Below are positions 1 through 11,003 of a stretch of DNA of 64,000 nucleotides, piece after piece. The notes below the pieces were generated by a model, which saw only the letters and a program-made list of their open reading frames with translations, did no database searches and was not told where the DNA came from. Each line of letters begins with the position of its first letter. The stretch's first letter is position 1. The position numbers and the translations under genes were made by a program. The stretch is from positions 4,533,501-4,597,500 of the forward strand of contig CANTUV010000035.1 of assembly GCA_947685225.1 (NCBI GenBank). Reading direction: 5' to 3'. Source of the DNA: Garcia nutans. Taxonomy: Eukaryota > Streptophyta > Magnoliopsida > Malpighiales > Euphorbiaceae.

Positions 1-4
1 TCTG

Positions 5-2512
5 TTATCTTGCATCACCAATTCGCAATTGGGAGAAAACTTCACTTGCCCAGATGCTTGCACTGTCCTCCCTCAAAATGGGCATATCATCCTTTTCAAC
101 TGACAAGCTGAGAGAAGGAAAACGTTGAATATTAGGCAAAGCTAACATGGTTGAAGCATCAGTTGTGCTGTCTTCATGAGGCTCTCTCTGTATGGATGTT
201 TGTTGCAGTTGCAATGCATATTCCAAGTCCCACAATACATCTCCCATTGCAGGCCTATCAGTTCCATATTCTTGCAAACATTTCTCTGATATCTCAGCAA
301 ATTTTCTTAGAGAATTAGGATTGATCTGATCCTTTATTGAAGGATCCACAATCTGTTCAAGTCTTCCTTCACTCTTGCAAATCAACCCCCATTCAGCTAG
401 ATTTACTTGCTCCCTTGGAAGTAAGACATTGATAGCTGGTCTTGCACAAAGAACCTCAAGAAGGACTACACCAAAGGAGTAGACATCAGATTTTTCTGTC
501 AATTGTTGAGTCCTGAAATAATCAGGATCAAGATAACCAAAAGTTCCTTTCACTCCTGTACTGACATGGGATTGATCAGGAGGACCTAATCTTGAAAGTC
601 CAAAATCAGCAACTTTGGCAACAAATTCTTCATCAAGCAGAATGTTAGTAGACTTAACATCTCGATGAATAAATCCCCCAGAAGCACCTCTATGGAGATA
701 ATGAAGGCCTTTCGCTGCACCAATGCATATTTCTAGCCTTTGCCTCCAGGGCAAAGAAGGCAGAGCTGAATTATACAGGTGACCCCTCAATGTGCCCTTT
801 TCCATGAATTCATAAACCAGTATCATTTCTAACATTTCATCACAATAACCAATCAAAGAGACAAGATGGCGATGGCGAATCTTGGATAACACCATTATTT
901 CTGTTTGGAATTCTGGAAGGCCTTGGCCTGATCCAGGTTGACTTCTCTTGACAGCAACTTTCAAGCCATTCTTCAAAGTTCCTTTAAAGACATGCCCAAA
1001 CCCACCCTTACCAACTATCATTTTCGCGTCAAAATTATTCGTTGCAAACTGAATTTCAGTAAAAGGTATCTTTAATCCAAGTTTTAAGTCAGGTACTCGG
1101 GAGGTAATGACAGTTCCTTCAGAACTCCTACGTCGAGAACTTCCTCCTCTATGTGCAGGCGCTGGTGACCAGTCCAAATTTTCAACTGGCTTTGGTTTCC
1201 TCCATCTTAAACACAAGCATAAAACAACTCCCAAAATGCTAATAAGAGCCAAACCTCCAAGAACTGAACCAACAATAATAAAGGTAGTGGTCTTCTTGGT
1301 TCTTCTTGATACTGAAACTGATTCTCCTATCATCTCCATTATCTCCAATCCATTTAAGAAGGCATTTTTCAGGTCAGAATTTTTACCAACGCCTATGCTA
1401 ATATTCATAAGTCCAGAATCATCAGAATCCACAGCAAAGTCAATATAAAAAGGAGTAGCCAAGTGCCCAACTACTTCATAAGGATTTATTTCACGACTAA
1501 AGTTTCCATAAATATAAAGATTAAAGACTAATCCACCAAGATATGGACTAATTATGTCACAGAAATGAACCCGAACAAAATGTCTAGCATTCTTACTGAC
1601 ATTAAAAGACCATGTTACATTGAAATTATATGAAGGAATAGTACTGCTATTTACATTCATCTCCTTGGCTGTCTGGTATACAAGATCCGAGGCAATAAAT
1701 TCCCCCTCCGGTAGCAAATAATTAGGCTTAGCTCCATGAAAGTCACTGTTCTCAGCAGTTTCTGGCTTATAAAGGTAATTATCATCTGGAACCCAATTTC
1801 TCCCAAGAGTGTCATTATCTGGGGTAAGTGTACTGCCACCAACATTGATTCTATAAATCGTTCTTAAAGCCTTAGAGAGAATGCCCTTATAAGTACTTAC
1901 ACCACTAGCAACACTAACATGTGGAGCATCATCAGGAATGAAATTCTCAGGAGCAAGAAACACTTCTATTGCATTAATAAACGCAAAAGATGAGCCTTGA
2001 GGCAAGAATAGTATAATGAATTTTCCTAAACTGACATTAATAATGAAATCCTCTATTAGAGGATTTCTCCTATTTTTCATGGTAAAGTTTCTCAACAATG
2101 AAAACCCAGAAACCGAAACATCGAAAAGGGCTGTAGAGAGATTAGCAGAAGAAGAGAAAGCAAATAAGTGAAGACGGACCAAATAAGCACCAGAGCTACT
2201 AATTTCAAATTCGTAAGAAGATTTATCCCTGAAAAGTCTAGCTGTTTGATACAGAGTTGGTGTTTCTGTTGATTTACTGCTATCTAAAACAGGGCTACTC
2301 TGCCCTTTGAAGGAAACAGAACTCCGAGAATTCAAGTCGCCGGTGAAATTGCGTCCGGAGACTTCTATGTTGGCATCTGAACCACAGTTGATGAAATACT
2401 CTCCCGGAAGAGTGTACGGTGAGGAGAAAAGTAAAAGTGAAAAGAAGTGGAGAAGAAACAGAGGAAGACGAAAAAAAGAAGTTCGGATGCTATGGGTATA
2501 AAATTTTTCCAT
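5..2512 (-). CDS. CrRLK1L receptor-like kinase (malectin-like), gene 1
   Basis: Single-exon plasma-membrane receptor kinase of the CrRLK1L (FERONIA/THESEUS) family, about 835 residues. I start at the ATG at 2512 because it begins MEKF, matching MEKL in the two paralogues and leading into a hydrophobic signal peptide; an ATG 9 codons upstream (2539) is also in frame. Seen in order: signal peptide (1-35), malectin-like ectodomain with YFINCGS near residue 39 and a second half with INVGG and VRVHFCDI, membrane segment at about 412-435, basic stop-transfer, then a Ser/Thr kinase. The kinase has a complete glycine loop (GKGGFGHVFKG, 501-511), Lys522, HRD Asp618, DFG Asp636 and the GTFGYLDPDYF activation segment, so it should be catalytically competent. 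The family senses cell-wall state or RALF-type peptides; the ligand here is unknown. It is tandem with the next kinase but clearly more diverged from it than the later copy pair is. Confidence 0.93.
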   Translation of the reverse strand: MEKFYTHSIRTSFFRLPLFLLHFFSLLLFSSPYTLPGEYFINCGSDANIEVSGRNFTGDLNSRSSVSFKGQSSPVLDSSKSTETPTLYQTARLFRDKSSYEFEISSSGAYLVRLHLFAFSSSANLSTALFDVSVSGFSLLRNFTMKNRRNPLIEDFIINVSLGKFIILFLPQGSSFAFINAIEVFLAPENFIPDDAPHVSVASGVSTYKGILSKALRTIYRINVGGSTLTPDNDTLGRNWVPDDNYLYKPETAENSDFHGAKPNYLLPEGEFIASDLVYQTAKEMNVNSSTIPSYNFNVTWSFNVSKNARHFVRVHFCDIISPYLGGLVFNLYIYGNFSREINPYEVVGHLATPFYIDFAVDSDDSGLMNISIGVGKNSDLKNAFLNGLEIMEMIGESVSVSRRTKKTTTFIIVGSVLGGLALISILGVVLCLCLRWRKPKPVENLDWSPAPAHRGGSSRRRSSEGTVITSRVPDLKLGLKIPFTEIQFATNNFDAKMIVGKGGFGHVFKGTLKNGLKVAVKRSQPGSGQGLPEFQTEIMVLSKIRHRHLVSLIGYCDEMLEMILVYEFMEKGTLRGHLYNSALPSLPWRQRLEICIGAAKGLHYLHRGASGGFIHRDVKSTNILLDEEFVAKVADFGLSRLGPPDQSHVSTGVKGTFGYLDPDYFRTQQLTEKSDVYSFGVVLLEVLCARPAINVLLPREQVNLAEWGLICKSEGRLEQIVDPSIKDQINPNSLRKFAEISEKCLQEYGTDRPAMGDVLWDLEYALQLQQTSIQREPHEDSTTDASTMLALPNIQRFPSLSLSVEKDDMPILREDSASIWASEVFSQLRIGDAR

Positions 2513-2539
2513 GAAGATCAGAGTTTTAGTACTAAACAT

Positions 2540-3900
2540 TGGTTGTTTTGTGTTTGATTTGAAGATTGATCAATGGAAGTTGGAGAAGCATTAAAATTCA
2601 GTTACTAGATTTTGGAGAAAGATGACAGAGAAGACTTTGAGACGGCTATGGTGGACTTGGAATTGAATTATCAGCCATGCAAATATTAAAATAAATTTTT
2701 TTTTTTAAAAAAAAGAGGATACTGAGAAATATATGGGCCTTGGAAAACTTGGACCATTTCAAATTGGGCCATTAATGATATAGGGCTCAATTCAACACAA
2801 AACTTCAGGCTCACAGTTTGATTCGAATTTAATCAAATTTTACGGGGATTTCTTAAAAAAAATCACAAAAAATAAAATTATTTTTCCAAATATCAACTTC
2901 TTTTTTTTTCAAAGACTGACTTTTGAATTTTTATTTCAAAAGTATATACCTAATTATACCGGTATAATCCACTTTCAAAAATATATATCTGATTATATTA
3001 AAAATATATGAAAACTGAAGAATATTTTAAAAAAATGACATATAGTCTAATTTTTCCAATTTTATCAGCTTAATCATTATGATCAATTAAATAAATTTAT
3101 TTATTAATATTAAAAATAAAATTTTAATACATTTATTTTAAAATAATATAAACCATATTTAAAAATATATAAACATTAAATAAAATAAATTATGTGAAAA
3201 TTAAATATTGCGTTAAATTTAAATAGAAAATTATAATATTCGATCCAATTATTTTCTTTAAATACTGACTTTAGATTTTCAAGTTTTTTGTAGGTTGAGA
3301 TCAGATGGCTCGCCTCTAGTCATTGTCCCCCTGCTTTTTTCACTTATTACAAACTGTTTGAGAACCGGACAGAATTATCAGTTAATAAATTTGAAATTTC
3401 ACTGCTTACTGGTTAGTTTTTTTTTTTTTTTTCTAATATAATTTGTAACAAAGTCAGAATTCTTAAATATAATTATTACATTTATTCAAAATATGTGTAA
3501 ATAAAGCAATTTTGTTTTTAACAAGAAAATGATAATTGGTTCAATTTTTCTTTTACCAATTTGATTGTTCCAATATGATGTTTCAACATTCAATTAAAGT
3601 AAAATTTACCAGTAAATACATACAATATATCCTGTTAATTATCAATCTGTAGACTGCAGCAAAGAAAAAGCTCAATAATTAAACAGTTAAATTTTCACAG
3701 AATAATATTCAGCTTATAATAAAACCTAATCTAATTCAGCAATTGAAACATCAATACAATCTTATCATCTTCTCTATAAGCTTAATCTTAAAGAGTAAAG
3801 GCTACTTTCAAGCCAAAAGAAATTAATGCGGACTCATCAGCAAAAAAACAAAGAAAGAAAAAAAATACGCCATAATCATTCGGAAACTAACTTGTTTTCA
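2540..3900. other. Intergenic AT-rich spacer
   Basis: This region separates kinase gene 1 (5' side) from the 3' end of kinase gene 2. It is AT-rich with homopolymer T and A runs near 2697-2715 and 3418-3433. From about 2760 it aligns by eye with 40150-41541, so the duplicated block begins here. No coding potential was seen. Confidence 0.7.
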
Positions 3901-6387
3901 TTATCTTCCACCATCAATCCTCAGTTGCGAGAAGACCCCACTAGCCATTGTGAACGCACCGGCATTTTCATCTACTGGAAATGAATAATCTTCTTCCCCT
4001 GCAACTCTCTGAGATGGCAGATGGTTAGCAACTTGCAATGCCAACCCCAGAGAAGCACTGTTCATGCTATCCTCGTCCAACTCGTTTTGCATTGAATTTA
4101 CTTGAAGCCTCAATGCAAATTCCAAGTCCCATATCACATCATGCATCATAGGCCTCTCTATGCTATTATTCCTCAAACATTTCTCAGCTGTTTCACCAAA
4201 TTTTCGCAATGAAATTGAGTTAATAGTACCTATTAAAGCAGGATCAATAATTTCCTCAAGTTGACCTTTCCTCTGCCAAATCATTCCCCATTCTGCTAAG
4301 TTCACCTCTTCCCTCCTATCAGAAGTAATAATTGCTGGTCTAGCACAAAGTGCTTCAAGAAGTACTACTCCGAAAGAGTATATATCAGATTTTTCTGTCA
4401 ATTGCAGTGACATAAAATACTCTGGATCAAGATAACCAAAACTTCCTTTTACACCTGTATTTTCTTCAGGATCAACAGGACCTGACTTGGAAAGACCAAA
4501 GTCAGCAACTTTAGCTATGTAATCTTCACTAAGCAAGATGTTTGTCGACTTAACATCACGGTGAATGATTCTTCTTGGCAACCCAGAATGCAAATAGTGA
4601 ATTCCCTTTGCAGCATCAATGCAAATTTTAAGCCTTTGATCCCAAGAAAGTTCGGATTGGGAAGTAGATTTTTCAGAGTTGTCATCTGAACTGTAAAGAT
4701 GCTCTCTCAAAGTGCCTTTCTCCATAAATTCATAAACCAATATCATCTCATTCCTTTCATCACAATATCCAATCAAGGAAACAAGATGGCGGTGGCGAAT
4801 TTGAGATAAGACCATAATCTCAGTTTGGAATTCCAAAATACCTTGACCATGACCTGGTTCACTTCTTTTCACTGCAACTTTTACATCTTTACCAAGAGTT
4901 CCTTTATAAACTTTCCCAAATCCACCTTCTCCAATCAACAATTTAGTATTGAAGTTCTTCGTTGCACGTTTAATTTCAGCATATGGTATCTTCAATGCCA
5001 ATTTCAAGTCAGGAGCAAGGGAAATACTGGTAGGTCTTTCAGTAGACCAGTGGTGATAACTTCCACCAAAAAGAGGCACAGAAAATGGCATTCTTGAATT
5101 TCTGCGAGCATTTGCTCTTCTGTATTTGAGAATCACCAATAAGCCTACTATTGAAACAACAAGAAATAGCAAAGCCCCAATTGAACCAACCATAAAAGGC
5201 TTCCTATTCTTCTTAATGGGTTCGTATTGTTTATTCATCATTTCCATAATCTCCAATCCATTCAAAAATGCATTTTTAATATCAGAATCATCGAGTTTGT
5301 GCACGCTTACATTCATAAATCCAGAATTATCAGAATCAACGACAAAATCTAAGTAAAATGGAGCTCCAACTAACCCAGTTTCATCAAAAGAACTAATGTT
5401 TTTACTGAAGTTGCTATAAATATTAAATTTGAACACGAGTGTACCAATTGCGTTAATAATGTCACAGAAATGTACCCGGACAAGGTGGCTAGAATTCTTG
5501 CTGACCTTGAAAGCCCAAGTTATGTTAGAAAAATTGTCGTCCTTCAATTCTTTAGCAGTCTTGTATACAAGTTCTGGAGCAGCATACTCAGTTTTTTGCC
5601 GACCATCGTTTAGAGGACCTCCAAAGGACAAGTTCTTTGCATTTTCAGGGTAGGACAAGAAATCATCATCAGGTATCCAATCTCTCCACAGGCTGTCATT
5701 AGTTTCTGTGAGTTTTTCACCTCCAACATTGATCCTGTGGACAGTATGCAAACCCTGTGAAAGCAACCCACTGTAATTGCCTTCCGCTCCTGCATTAGTA
5801 ATGTGAGTTGTATTATCAGGAATGAATTTTTCTGGGGAAAGAAAAACTTCGATAGCATTTACAAAAGCTAATGATGATTTTCCAGAAGGTGTGAAGCGGA
5901 TAATGAGCTTTCCTGTTCCAATTGTGAGCAAGAATTCTTTAATCATTGGTGAATTACTTTGTGGAACACTGAAATTTGATAATAATAGAAAATCAGAAGC
6001 TTTCACATCGAATAGAGCACTGGCTAGATCAGCGTCAGGTGATGAGAAAGTAAAGAAATGGAGTCTTATTATGTATGTGCCTGGCTCATCAATATGAAAC
6101 TGATATGAAGATGAGTGTTTGTGGAAAACTCTTGCAGTTTTATACAGTGAATTGCTAGCTGATTGGCTGCTGTTCTTGACAGCTTTGCCTTTGCTTGAAC
6201 CAACAAAAGAAGTATCAGCAACAAAAGATCGTCCTGATGAGCTGTTGGTTGGGGACTCTGATCCACAGTTAATGAAGTACTTGCTAGGAGGAGTGTAACC
6301 TGAGGAGGGAAACACAAGTGAATAGAACTGAATGAATATGATAAGAAATAGAACGATAGGAATTTTGCAAGACTGAAGCTTTTCCAT
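3901..6387 (-). CDS. CrRLK1L receptor-like kinase (malectin-like), gene 2 (duplicate copy A)
   Basis: Intronless receptor kinase of the CrRLK1L family, about 828 residues. The reading frame stays open for 74 more codons to an ATG at 6609. I choose the ATG at 6387 (MEKL) because a signal peptide follows it directly and gene 1 starts the same way. Seen in order: signal peptide (1-30), malectin-like ectodomain (YFINCGS near 37, INVGG near 220, VRVHFCDI near 303), membrane segment 398-420, and a kinase with GEGGFGKVYKG (486-496), Lys507, HRD Asp611, DFG Asp629 and GSFGYLDPEYF. All core catalytic residues are present. The C-terminal tail ends in a VFSQLRI motif, also present in gene 1. It is nearly identical to the gene at 41542-44031. 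The likely role is a cell-surface sensor acting in cell-wall or growth signalling; this is inferred from the family. Confidence 0.93.
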   Translation of the reverse strand: MEKLQSCKIPIVLFLIIFIQFYSLVFPSSGYTPPSKYFINCGSESPTNSSSGRSFVADTSFVGSSKGKAVKNSSQSASNSLYKTARVFHKHSSSYQFHIDEPGTYIIRLHFFTFSSPDADLASALFDVKASDFLLLSNFSVPQSNSPMIKEFLLTIGTGKLIIRFTPSGKSSLAFVNAIEVFLSPEKFIPDNTTHITNAGAEGNYSGLLSQGLHTVHRINVGGEKLTETNDSLWRDWIPDDDFLSYPENAKNLSFGGPLNDGRQKTEYAAPELVYKTAKELKDDNFSNITWAFKVSKNSSHLVRVHFCDIINAIGTLVFKFNIYSNFSKNISSFDETGLVGAPFYLDFVVDSDNSGFMNVSVHKLDDSDIKNAFLNGLEIMEMMNKQYEPIKKNRKPFMVGSIGALLFLVVSIVGLLVILKYRRANARRNSRMPFSVPLFGGSYHHWSTERPTSISLAPDLKLALKIPYAEIKRATKNFNTKLLIGEGGFGKVYKGTLGKDVKVAVKRSEPGHGQGILEFQTEIMVLSQIRHRHLVSLIGYCDERNEMILVYEFMEKGTLREHLYSSDDNSEKSTSQSELSWDQRLKICIDAAKGIHYLHSGLPRRIIHRDVKSTNILLSEDYIAKVADFGLSKSGPVDPEENTGVKGSFGYLDPEYFMSLQLTEKSDIYSFGVVLLEALCARPAIITSDRREEVNLAEWGMIWQRKGQLEEIIDPALIGTINSISLRKFGETAEKCLRNNSIERPMMHDVIWDLEFALRLQVNSMQNELDEDSMNSASLGLALQVANHLPSQRVAGEEDYSFPVDENAGAFTMASGVFSQLRIDGGR

Positions 6388-6609
6388 GGAAATTGGTGGG
6401 AGTTGCTGCTTTTTCAGAAAGAGTGAAGATAGAAGGGGAACAAGAAAAAGATGGTGATAAACATTCATGCATATCCTCACAATATTAAAGTTATTAAAGA
6501 AAGACCAAGACTTCATTTTGATGGTTGAAGTAGAAAAAATAAATAAATAAAACATAACTATTTTCACATTTTCACTGTATATGTGGCCCATAACTTTTTG
6601 ACTAGGCAT

Positions 6610-7626
6610 AACTAAGATTCTTTACTTATTAATTAACTTCCTTTTAGTTGATGAAATCGTGTAATTTCAATTAATTTAGCTTTATTTCATGAATAGATGA
6701 CTACAGCTTACAGAAAATGAAATACATTTAGCAGGGTCACTTCAGAAAAAAAAAGTAACATGCAGAGGTGTAAACATTGAAAGGAAAAAGAAGCATCAGA
6801 CAAAAGAAATTCTAAAGTGTTGGGGAATTCTGGACTCCACACACCACTACCAGACTCTTGGCTACTTTTTTGTTTGCTTTTTTTTTTATTCTTCTGCTAT
6901 TCGAGGTATTGATCGATTAATTTAAATTCGAACACTGTTAAATTTTAATATTTGAGCACTGTCGAATTTCAAAATAAATAATTCTTTCAACAAAATTTTT
7001 TTCATTCACAAGATTTAAACTCAAGACCTTACTTAAAGAACAATAAATCTTTTATCACTCGTGACAATCCACGATGATACTGTTTACATTATTTGATTAA
7101 TAAAACTATATTTCGCAAAGAAAAGCTAAGAGCATACTCTTATTTGATAAGCTAAATACATATTATGTATATGTTGAACCGAATATTTGAATTAATAAGT
7201 TGATCAATAGTAAATTGGTAATTATATTGGTGAAAAGAATAAATCAAATTCAAATAGAATTAAGAATTTATATTTTAACTAAGAGTTAATTTATCTTTTT
7301 TTAGTATTAAGAGAGGAAGATTTGAATTTAAATGTATTATTACTTGTTGAATTATAGAGACACTCACTCGCCCTTAATTTATGTCAAAATGTGCAAATTA
7401 GGAGTTGATTTTCATGTTTAACTTGAGGATTAGTTTTTAGTCATACGATCATGATGCTAATCATTTCATATTGTTTCGGCTCATGTCCATGCCCAAGAAG
7501 AGCCCAGCCTACCTTGCTATCCTAAAGCCCAAACCGGAAATCCACCAAAAGAAAACAAAAAATAAAATGTACTCAAAGCGGTTTTTGACATGGCCCCTGG
7601 TTTTTGCCAGCGTCCCCTGTCCGCTG
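6610..7626. other. Intergenic region between kinase A and small gene A
   Basis: AT-rich divergent spacer between the minus-strand kinase and the plus-strand small gene; it should hold both promoters. Its counterpart in the second block (44254-45612) is about 0.4 kb longer owing to sequence around 44770-45185 absent here. I see no coding region. Confidence 0.6.
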
Positions 7627-7635
7627 TATAAAATA
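7627..7635 (+). promoter_or_regulatory. TATA box of small gene copy A
   Basis: TATAAAATA lies about 75 bases upstream of the ATG at 7710. The duplicate copy has a matching TATA motif at 45905-45915 in the same relative position. Transcription would start near 7657-7662. Confidence 0.6.
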
Positions 7636-7709
7636 GAAGGTATCCCATCAAGAATTTAGCAAGAGTAGACAGAGCACCAACAAAGAAAATCGAAAAAGCA
7701 AAAACGAAC

Positions 7710-8428
7710 ATGGTGGGGCAATTGACTGTGACTAAGCCAAGCCGCAGCGAAGAGGTTTTGGATGCTAATGAGCAGCTCCAAATCGCCAACCAAGTCAGAG
7801 CTCAATTTGATTCTATTGCTCCAAAACGACCTGCCAAGCCAACCAGAAGTGAATCGGACACAATAACTCCACCAACCTCTGTTTTTTCTGTTGATGAACA
7901 AAACATTATTCCTGAACTTGAGAGGCTTCAATCTCTTCAATCTCAATCGCCAGTATGTAAAAATTGCAATCTTTCTATCAATTCTTTTCTTAAAGAAATT
8001 TTTTTCCGATGTACTGACCTCAATTAGATTGGCATATTTTCCAGGTCATAATTTCTACAGCAGAGGCCAATATTGAACAAGATGAGTTTGCGGAGACCCA
8101 ATATTATAAGGAGTTGGATTCTATTAATTTTGTTGTATGTTTTTGACTGGTTAATGATTGGTTTTTTGTAATTGAACAGACAAGGAGTGGATTCATAAGG
8201 GTTGTGAGAGAAGAAAATGAAAGTATGTATGATATTCAATTACCAAGACGCCATGGACCTGGCTCTTTGGTCTCAGGTTGCAGAAGCAACCCTGCAACAA
8301 ATGACTGGACTCCCAGCTCTGTTGACGATCAGGTATAAACCCAATACCAAAATTTAACATTGTTTTAACAATTTTTGTATTTTCAGGCCTTTGTTTCTTG
8401 CAAACCAAACCGGAGTGAGGGTTGCTAG
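7710..8428 (+). pseudogene. Small MEE59-like gene, copy A (intron 2 damaged)
   Basis: Small soluble protein of unknown biochemistry. It resembles the plant family I recall as MATERNAL EFFECT EMBRYO ARREST 59; this name is from memory and unverified. Exons inferred by comparison with copy B: exon 1 7710-7952 (81 codons, donor GTATGT), exon 2 from 8045, exon 3 8180-8332 (51 codons), exon 4 8387-8428 ending AFVSCKPNRSEGC. All introns would be phase 0. The protein contains LQIANQVRAQFDSIAPKRP, acidic and Ser/Thr-rich stretches and NPATNDWTPSS, with no signal peptide or membrane segment. Copy A lost about 50 bases covering the end of exon 2 and its donor; reading on meets a stop at 8144-8146. A cryptic GTATGT at 8135 would leave a 45-base intron, too short for normal plant splicing. 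Intron 3 is also only 54 bases. It may be a pseudogene or encode a truncated protein. Confidence 0.6.
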
Positions 8429-8538
8429 AACAGTGGCTGAAAGAGACGAAGAAGGCGTCATCGACATTTATTAAAATATGATTATTGTTATCTTATCATA
8501 GTAAGAATAGATAAGTATGGGTTTGGTGAATTTCTCAA

Positions 8539-9270
8539 ATTTAGAAATTATACGCTATCACCGCTGTTCCAACTGGTAATACTAGTTGGAATGGCATATT
8601 AACACATGGCAATTTTTTAATAATTAAAAAAAATCATTCTTTTAATTTTCTTTTCATAGTTGTGATCGATTATAAATTTTAAAATTCTCTTTTCTTTATC
8701 TCTTCACCACTCTCTCAATCTCAATACCGTTATCTATTTTGATTTTAATCTCTTTCCCTCTTCCTTTTTTCTTTATATCGTTTGTAACAATTGCAGGCGA
8801 TTTTTAATTCTTCTTTTTATTAGTTCATGGTTGAAACTTATCTTTTTATTAGTTAATGGTTGAAATATCTATAATCGATCGATGGAAACCTTGAAGCTTT
8901 CTGGGGCAGGAGCATATGTTATTGTTAATGATAGCTGAATAATTTCTTCTTGCTTGGGTTTAAATAATTGCATTTCGTCAATAGCCATGGAATTATTTTT
9001 AAACAGAGATAATGAAAAAAAAATGAAATTAAAGGAAACAGAAAACTGAAAAATTATCCCTTTTTCTTCAAAGATCAAAATGAGTTTGTAAAGAACATAA
9101 GAAAATCAAGAAAGGGAAAATTTGTGATTTATTACAAAAAAAAAAAGAAAGAAAGAGCTAATATGCCATTGGGTTGCCATTCCAACTAGTGTTGCTACTT
9201 TTTTTTTTCTTTTGATCAGAGCTAATGTTACCAGTTGGAATAGCGCTGATAGTGTATAATTTCTCAAATT
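8539..9270. mobile_element. MITE-like element with long terminal inverted repeats
   Basis: A 732-base insertion present in block A and absent from the corresponding place in block B (near 54220). Its ends are inverted repeats of about 36 bases sharing AGAAATTATAC, CTATCA and TTCCAACTGGTAA. It is flanked by CTCAA direct repeats (8534-8538 and 9271-9275); the true target duplication may be a few bases longer. No transposase was seen, so it is non-autonomous. A hAT- or Mutator-like origin is possible. Confidence 0.75.
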
Positions 9271-9275
9271 CTCAA

Positions 9276-10580
9276 GATATTCGTATTTTGTGAGCGAATA
9301 TAAAAAATATAAATCAGAAGCTTTCTGGCCAATAATGGCTAAGGGTGAGGTCCTGCGATAAAGGAATGCCTTGCGATCCCAGCTTTATATGAAGAATATC
9401 TAGATTTTGTGATAAAGAATCGAACTCTTAATTTTTCAAGAAAACAAAATTTCATTTTTGAAACAATGCAATACCAATAAAAAAAGGAATCAAGATCAAA
9501 GTGAAATAATCCATAAAATCATTTTCTCTACCGTTGGAATGAATAATTTAATTAAATTTCATATAAATTTATTTAGAATAAATTATAAATTAAAATTTTA
9601 TTTATTTATTTTTAAATATATTTTTATTATGATAATATTATATTTAAAATTTATGCTTAAATAATATCAAAAAAAATTTTCTTTTTTAGATTTATTGCTG
9701 TAAATTAATATTAAAGTGATTGTCTATTAGATAATTATTACATATAAATATTTATTTTTTTATATTATAAAATATATTTTTAGTTTATATAAATTTAATT
9801 GATTGAAAATATTATAATTTTATTTATAATAATCTTTATTCAAAATAATATTTTTTTACTATAATTTTAGACAAAAATATTCAGATTTAAAAATTTTTAT
9901 TTATTGGACTATTATTTATATTTATAGAAATATTTTTTATTTTAATAATAAATTTCATAAAAGAATTTATATATATATTGAGCAATTTTTTAAAATTTTA
10001 AATGATTATTAAAAATAAAAATTTAATAAAATATTAATATAAAATTATAGCTATTGATGAAACTAAAAGGATAAATATTCAAATTAGATATTTAGCTTTA
10101 AAAAATTAAAAATAATATATTTTTGTTAAAAATTAATTTTAAAATATGAGAAATAATAAATTTTATAGAATTAGCATAATAAAAAAGAGAAAAAATTAAA
10201 ACAGTATAGTAGAATAAAAGATATAGATTTGTTGAGGGTAATTTTATAAAGAAAAATTAAGTTTATTAATTTATTATAAATTTTATATATTTTAGTGAAT
10301 TTTGATTTATGCTTATTGAATTTCATGTATTTAAATTTATAGAATTAAAATAAATAAAAAATTTTATTATAAATAAATAATTCTTAAAATTTAAATGAAT
10401 TTTATAAAATTTTGAGAAATTTATTCATTTTAAATAAGGAATATATTTATTCACACAAAAATGGCAAAATCAAATTCAAAATCAATCTCAAAATCATATT
10501 TCATATCACAGTCCACGATGAACTCATATCCATGGCACTGGCCTTACAATTAATCAATCAAAACGCCCAAAACTGAAAAT
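9276..10580. other. AT-rich spacer of block A
   Basis: The outer parts (9301-9530 and 10440-10580) align by eye with 59515-60050 and 60050-60180. The middle, about 9531-10440, is very AT-rich, has no partner in block B and shows no clear ends, so it is either an insertion here or a deletion there. No genes seen. Confidence 0.55.
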
Positions 10581-11000
10581 TCACACTTCAACAATAACAA
10601 TTAATCCAGCTATTGCATTTCTAGGATTTAGAATTTTCCTCACTTGAAACAACACCATCTTGCCACTTATTTGCTTATTTTTAACCATTTCAAGAATCCT
10701 TTTACTGATCTCCTCAGAGTATGCTTGGAGGATCTCGATTCCGCGGTAGGCTTCTTCCTCAACACTGACAGGGGCAAAAGCTGCGGCGGCGTAAAAAGAC
10801 TTTTCCTCAATGAGTTTAGCGGATGCGACAGCTTCCTTGGAGGAGAATGTGTCGTAGTAGTTAGTGAAGGATGATGAAAAAAGGAGGATATCATTGAGGT
10901 GTTCAATTACGACGTCACGAGTTATCTGTGACGATGGCCAAACGCTGGGAGAGAAAACAAGTTTTTCAGGTGATTGAGAACTGCGTTGGTGTTGGAGCTT
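10581..11000 (-). pseudogene. WPP-domain gene fragment (5'-truncated)
   Basis: An open frame of about 139 codons on the minus strand carries a WPP domain, the nuclear-envelope targeting module of plant RanGAP and WPP proteins. Visible: the FSPSVWPSSQITRD motif, then a helical Ala/Glu-rich stretch with SAKLIEEKSFYAAAA and EEEAYRGIEILQAYSEEISKR, ending at the TGA at 10581-10583. The diagnostic WPP tripeptide reads WPS. Upstream the frame meets a TAA at 11001-11003 and there is no ATG before the domain, so the 5' end is missing, on another exon or frameshifted. Only the last part of this gene (to about 60275) is repeated in block B, so the duplication boundary falls inside it. Most likely a pseudogene fragment. 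Confidence 0.65.
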
Positions 11001-11003
11001 TTA

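Noticed and set aside
4825..6472. Several open frames on both strands within the receptor kinase (and the same set at 42466-44116)
   Set aside because: They are shadows of the kinase gene and occur identically in both copies only because the DNA is duplicated.
6388..6609. 74-codon N-terminal extension of kinase copy A (and 44032-44253 in B)
   Set aside because: Open frame only; the signal peptide follows the internal ATG, gene 1 lacks such an extension, and conservation is explained by recent duplication.
8869..9078. 69-residue minus-strand frame
   Set aside because: Lies inside the MITE-like element; no family resemblance.
10644..10906. Plus-strand 76-residue and minus-strand 79-residue open frames
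   Set aside because: Both overlap the WPP-domain frame, which has clear family similarity in another frame.
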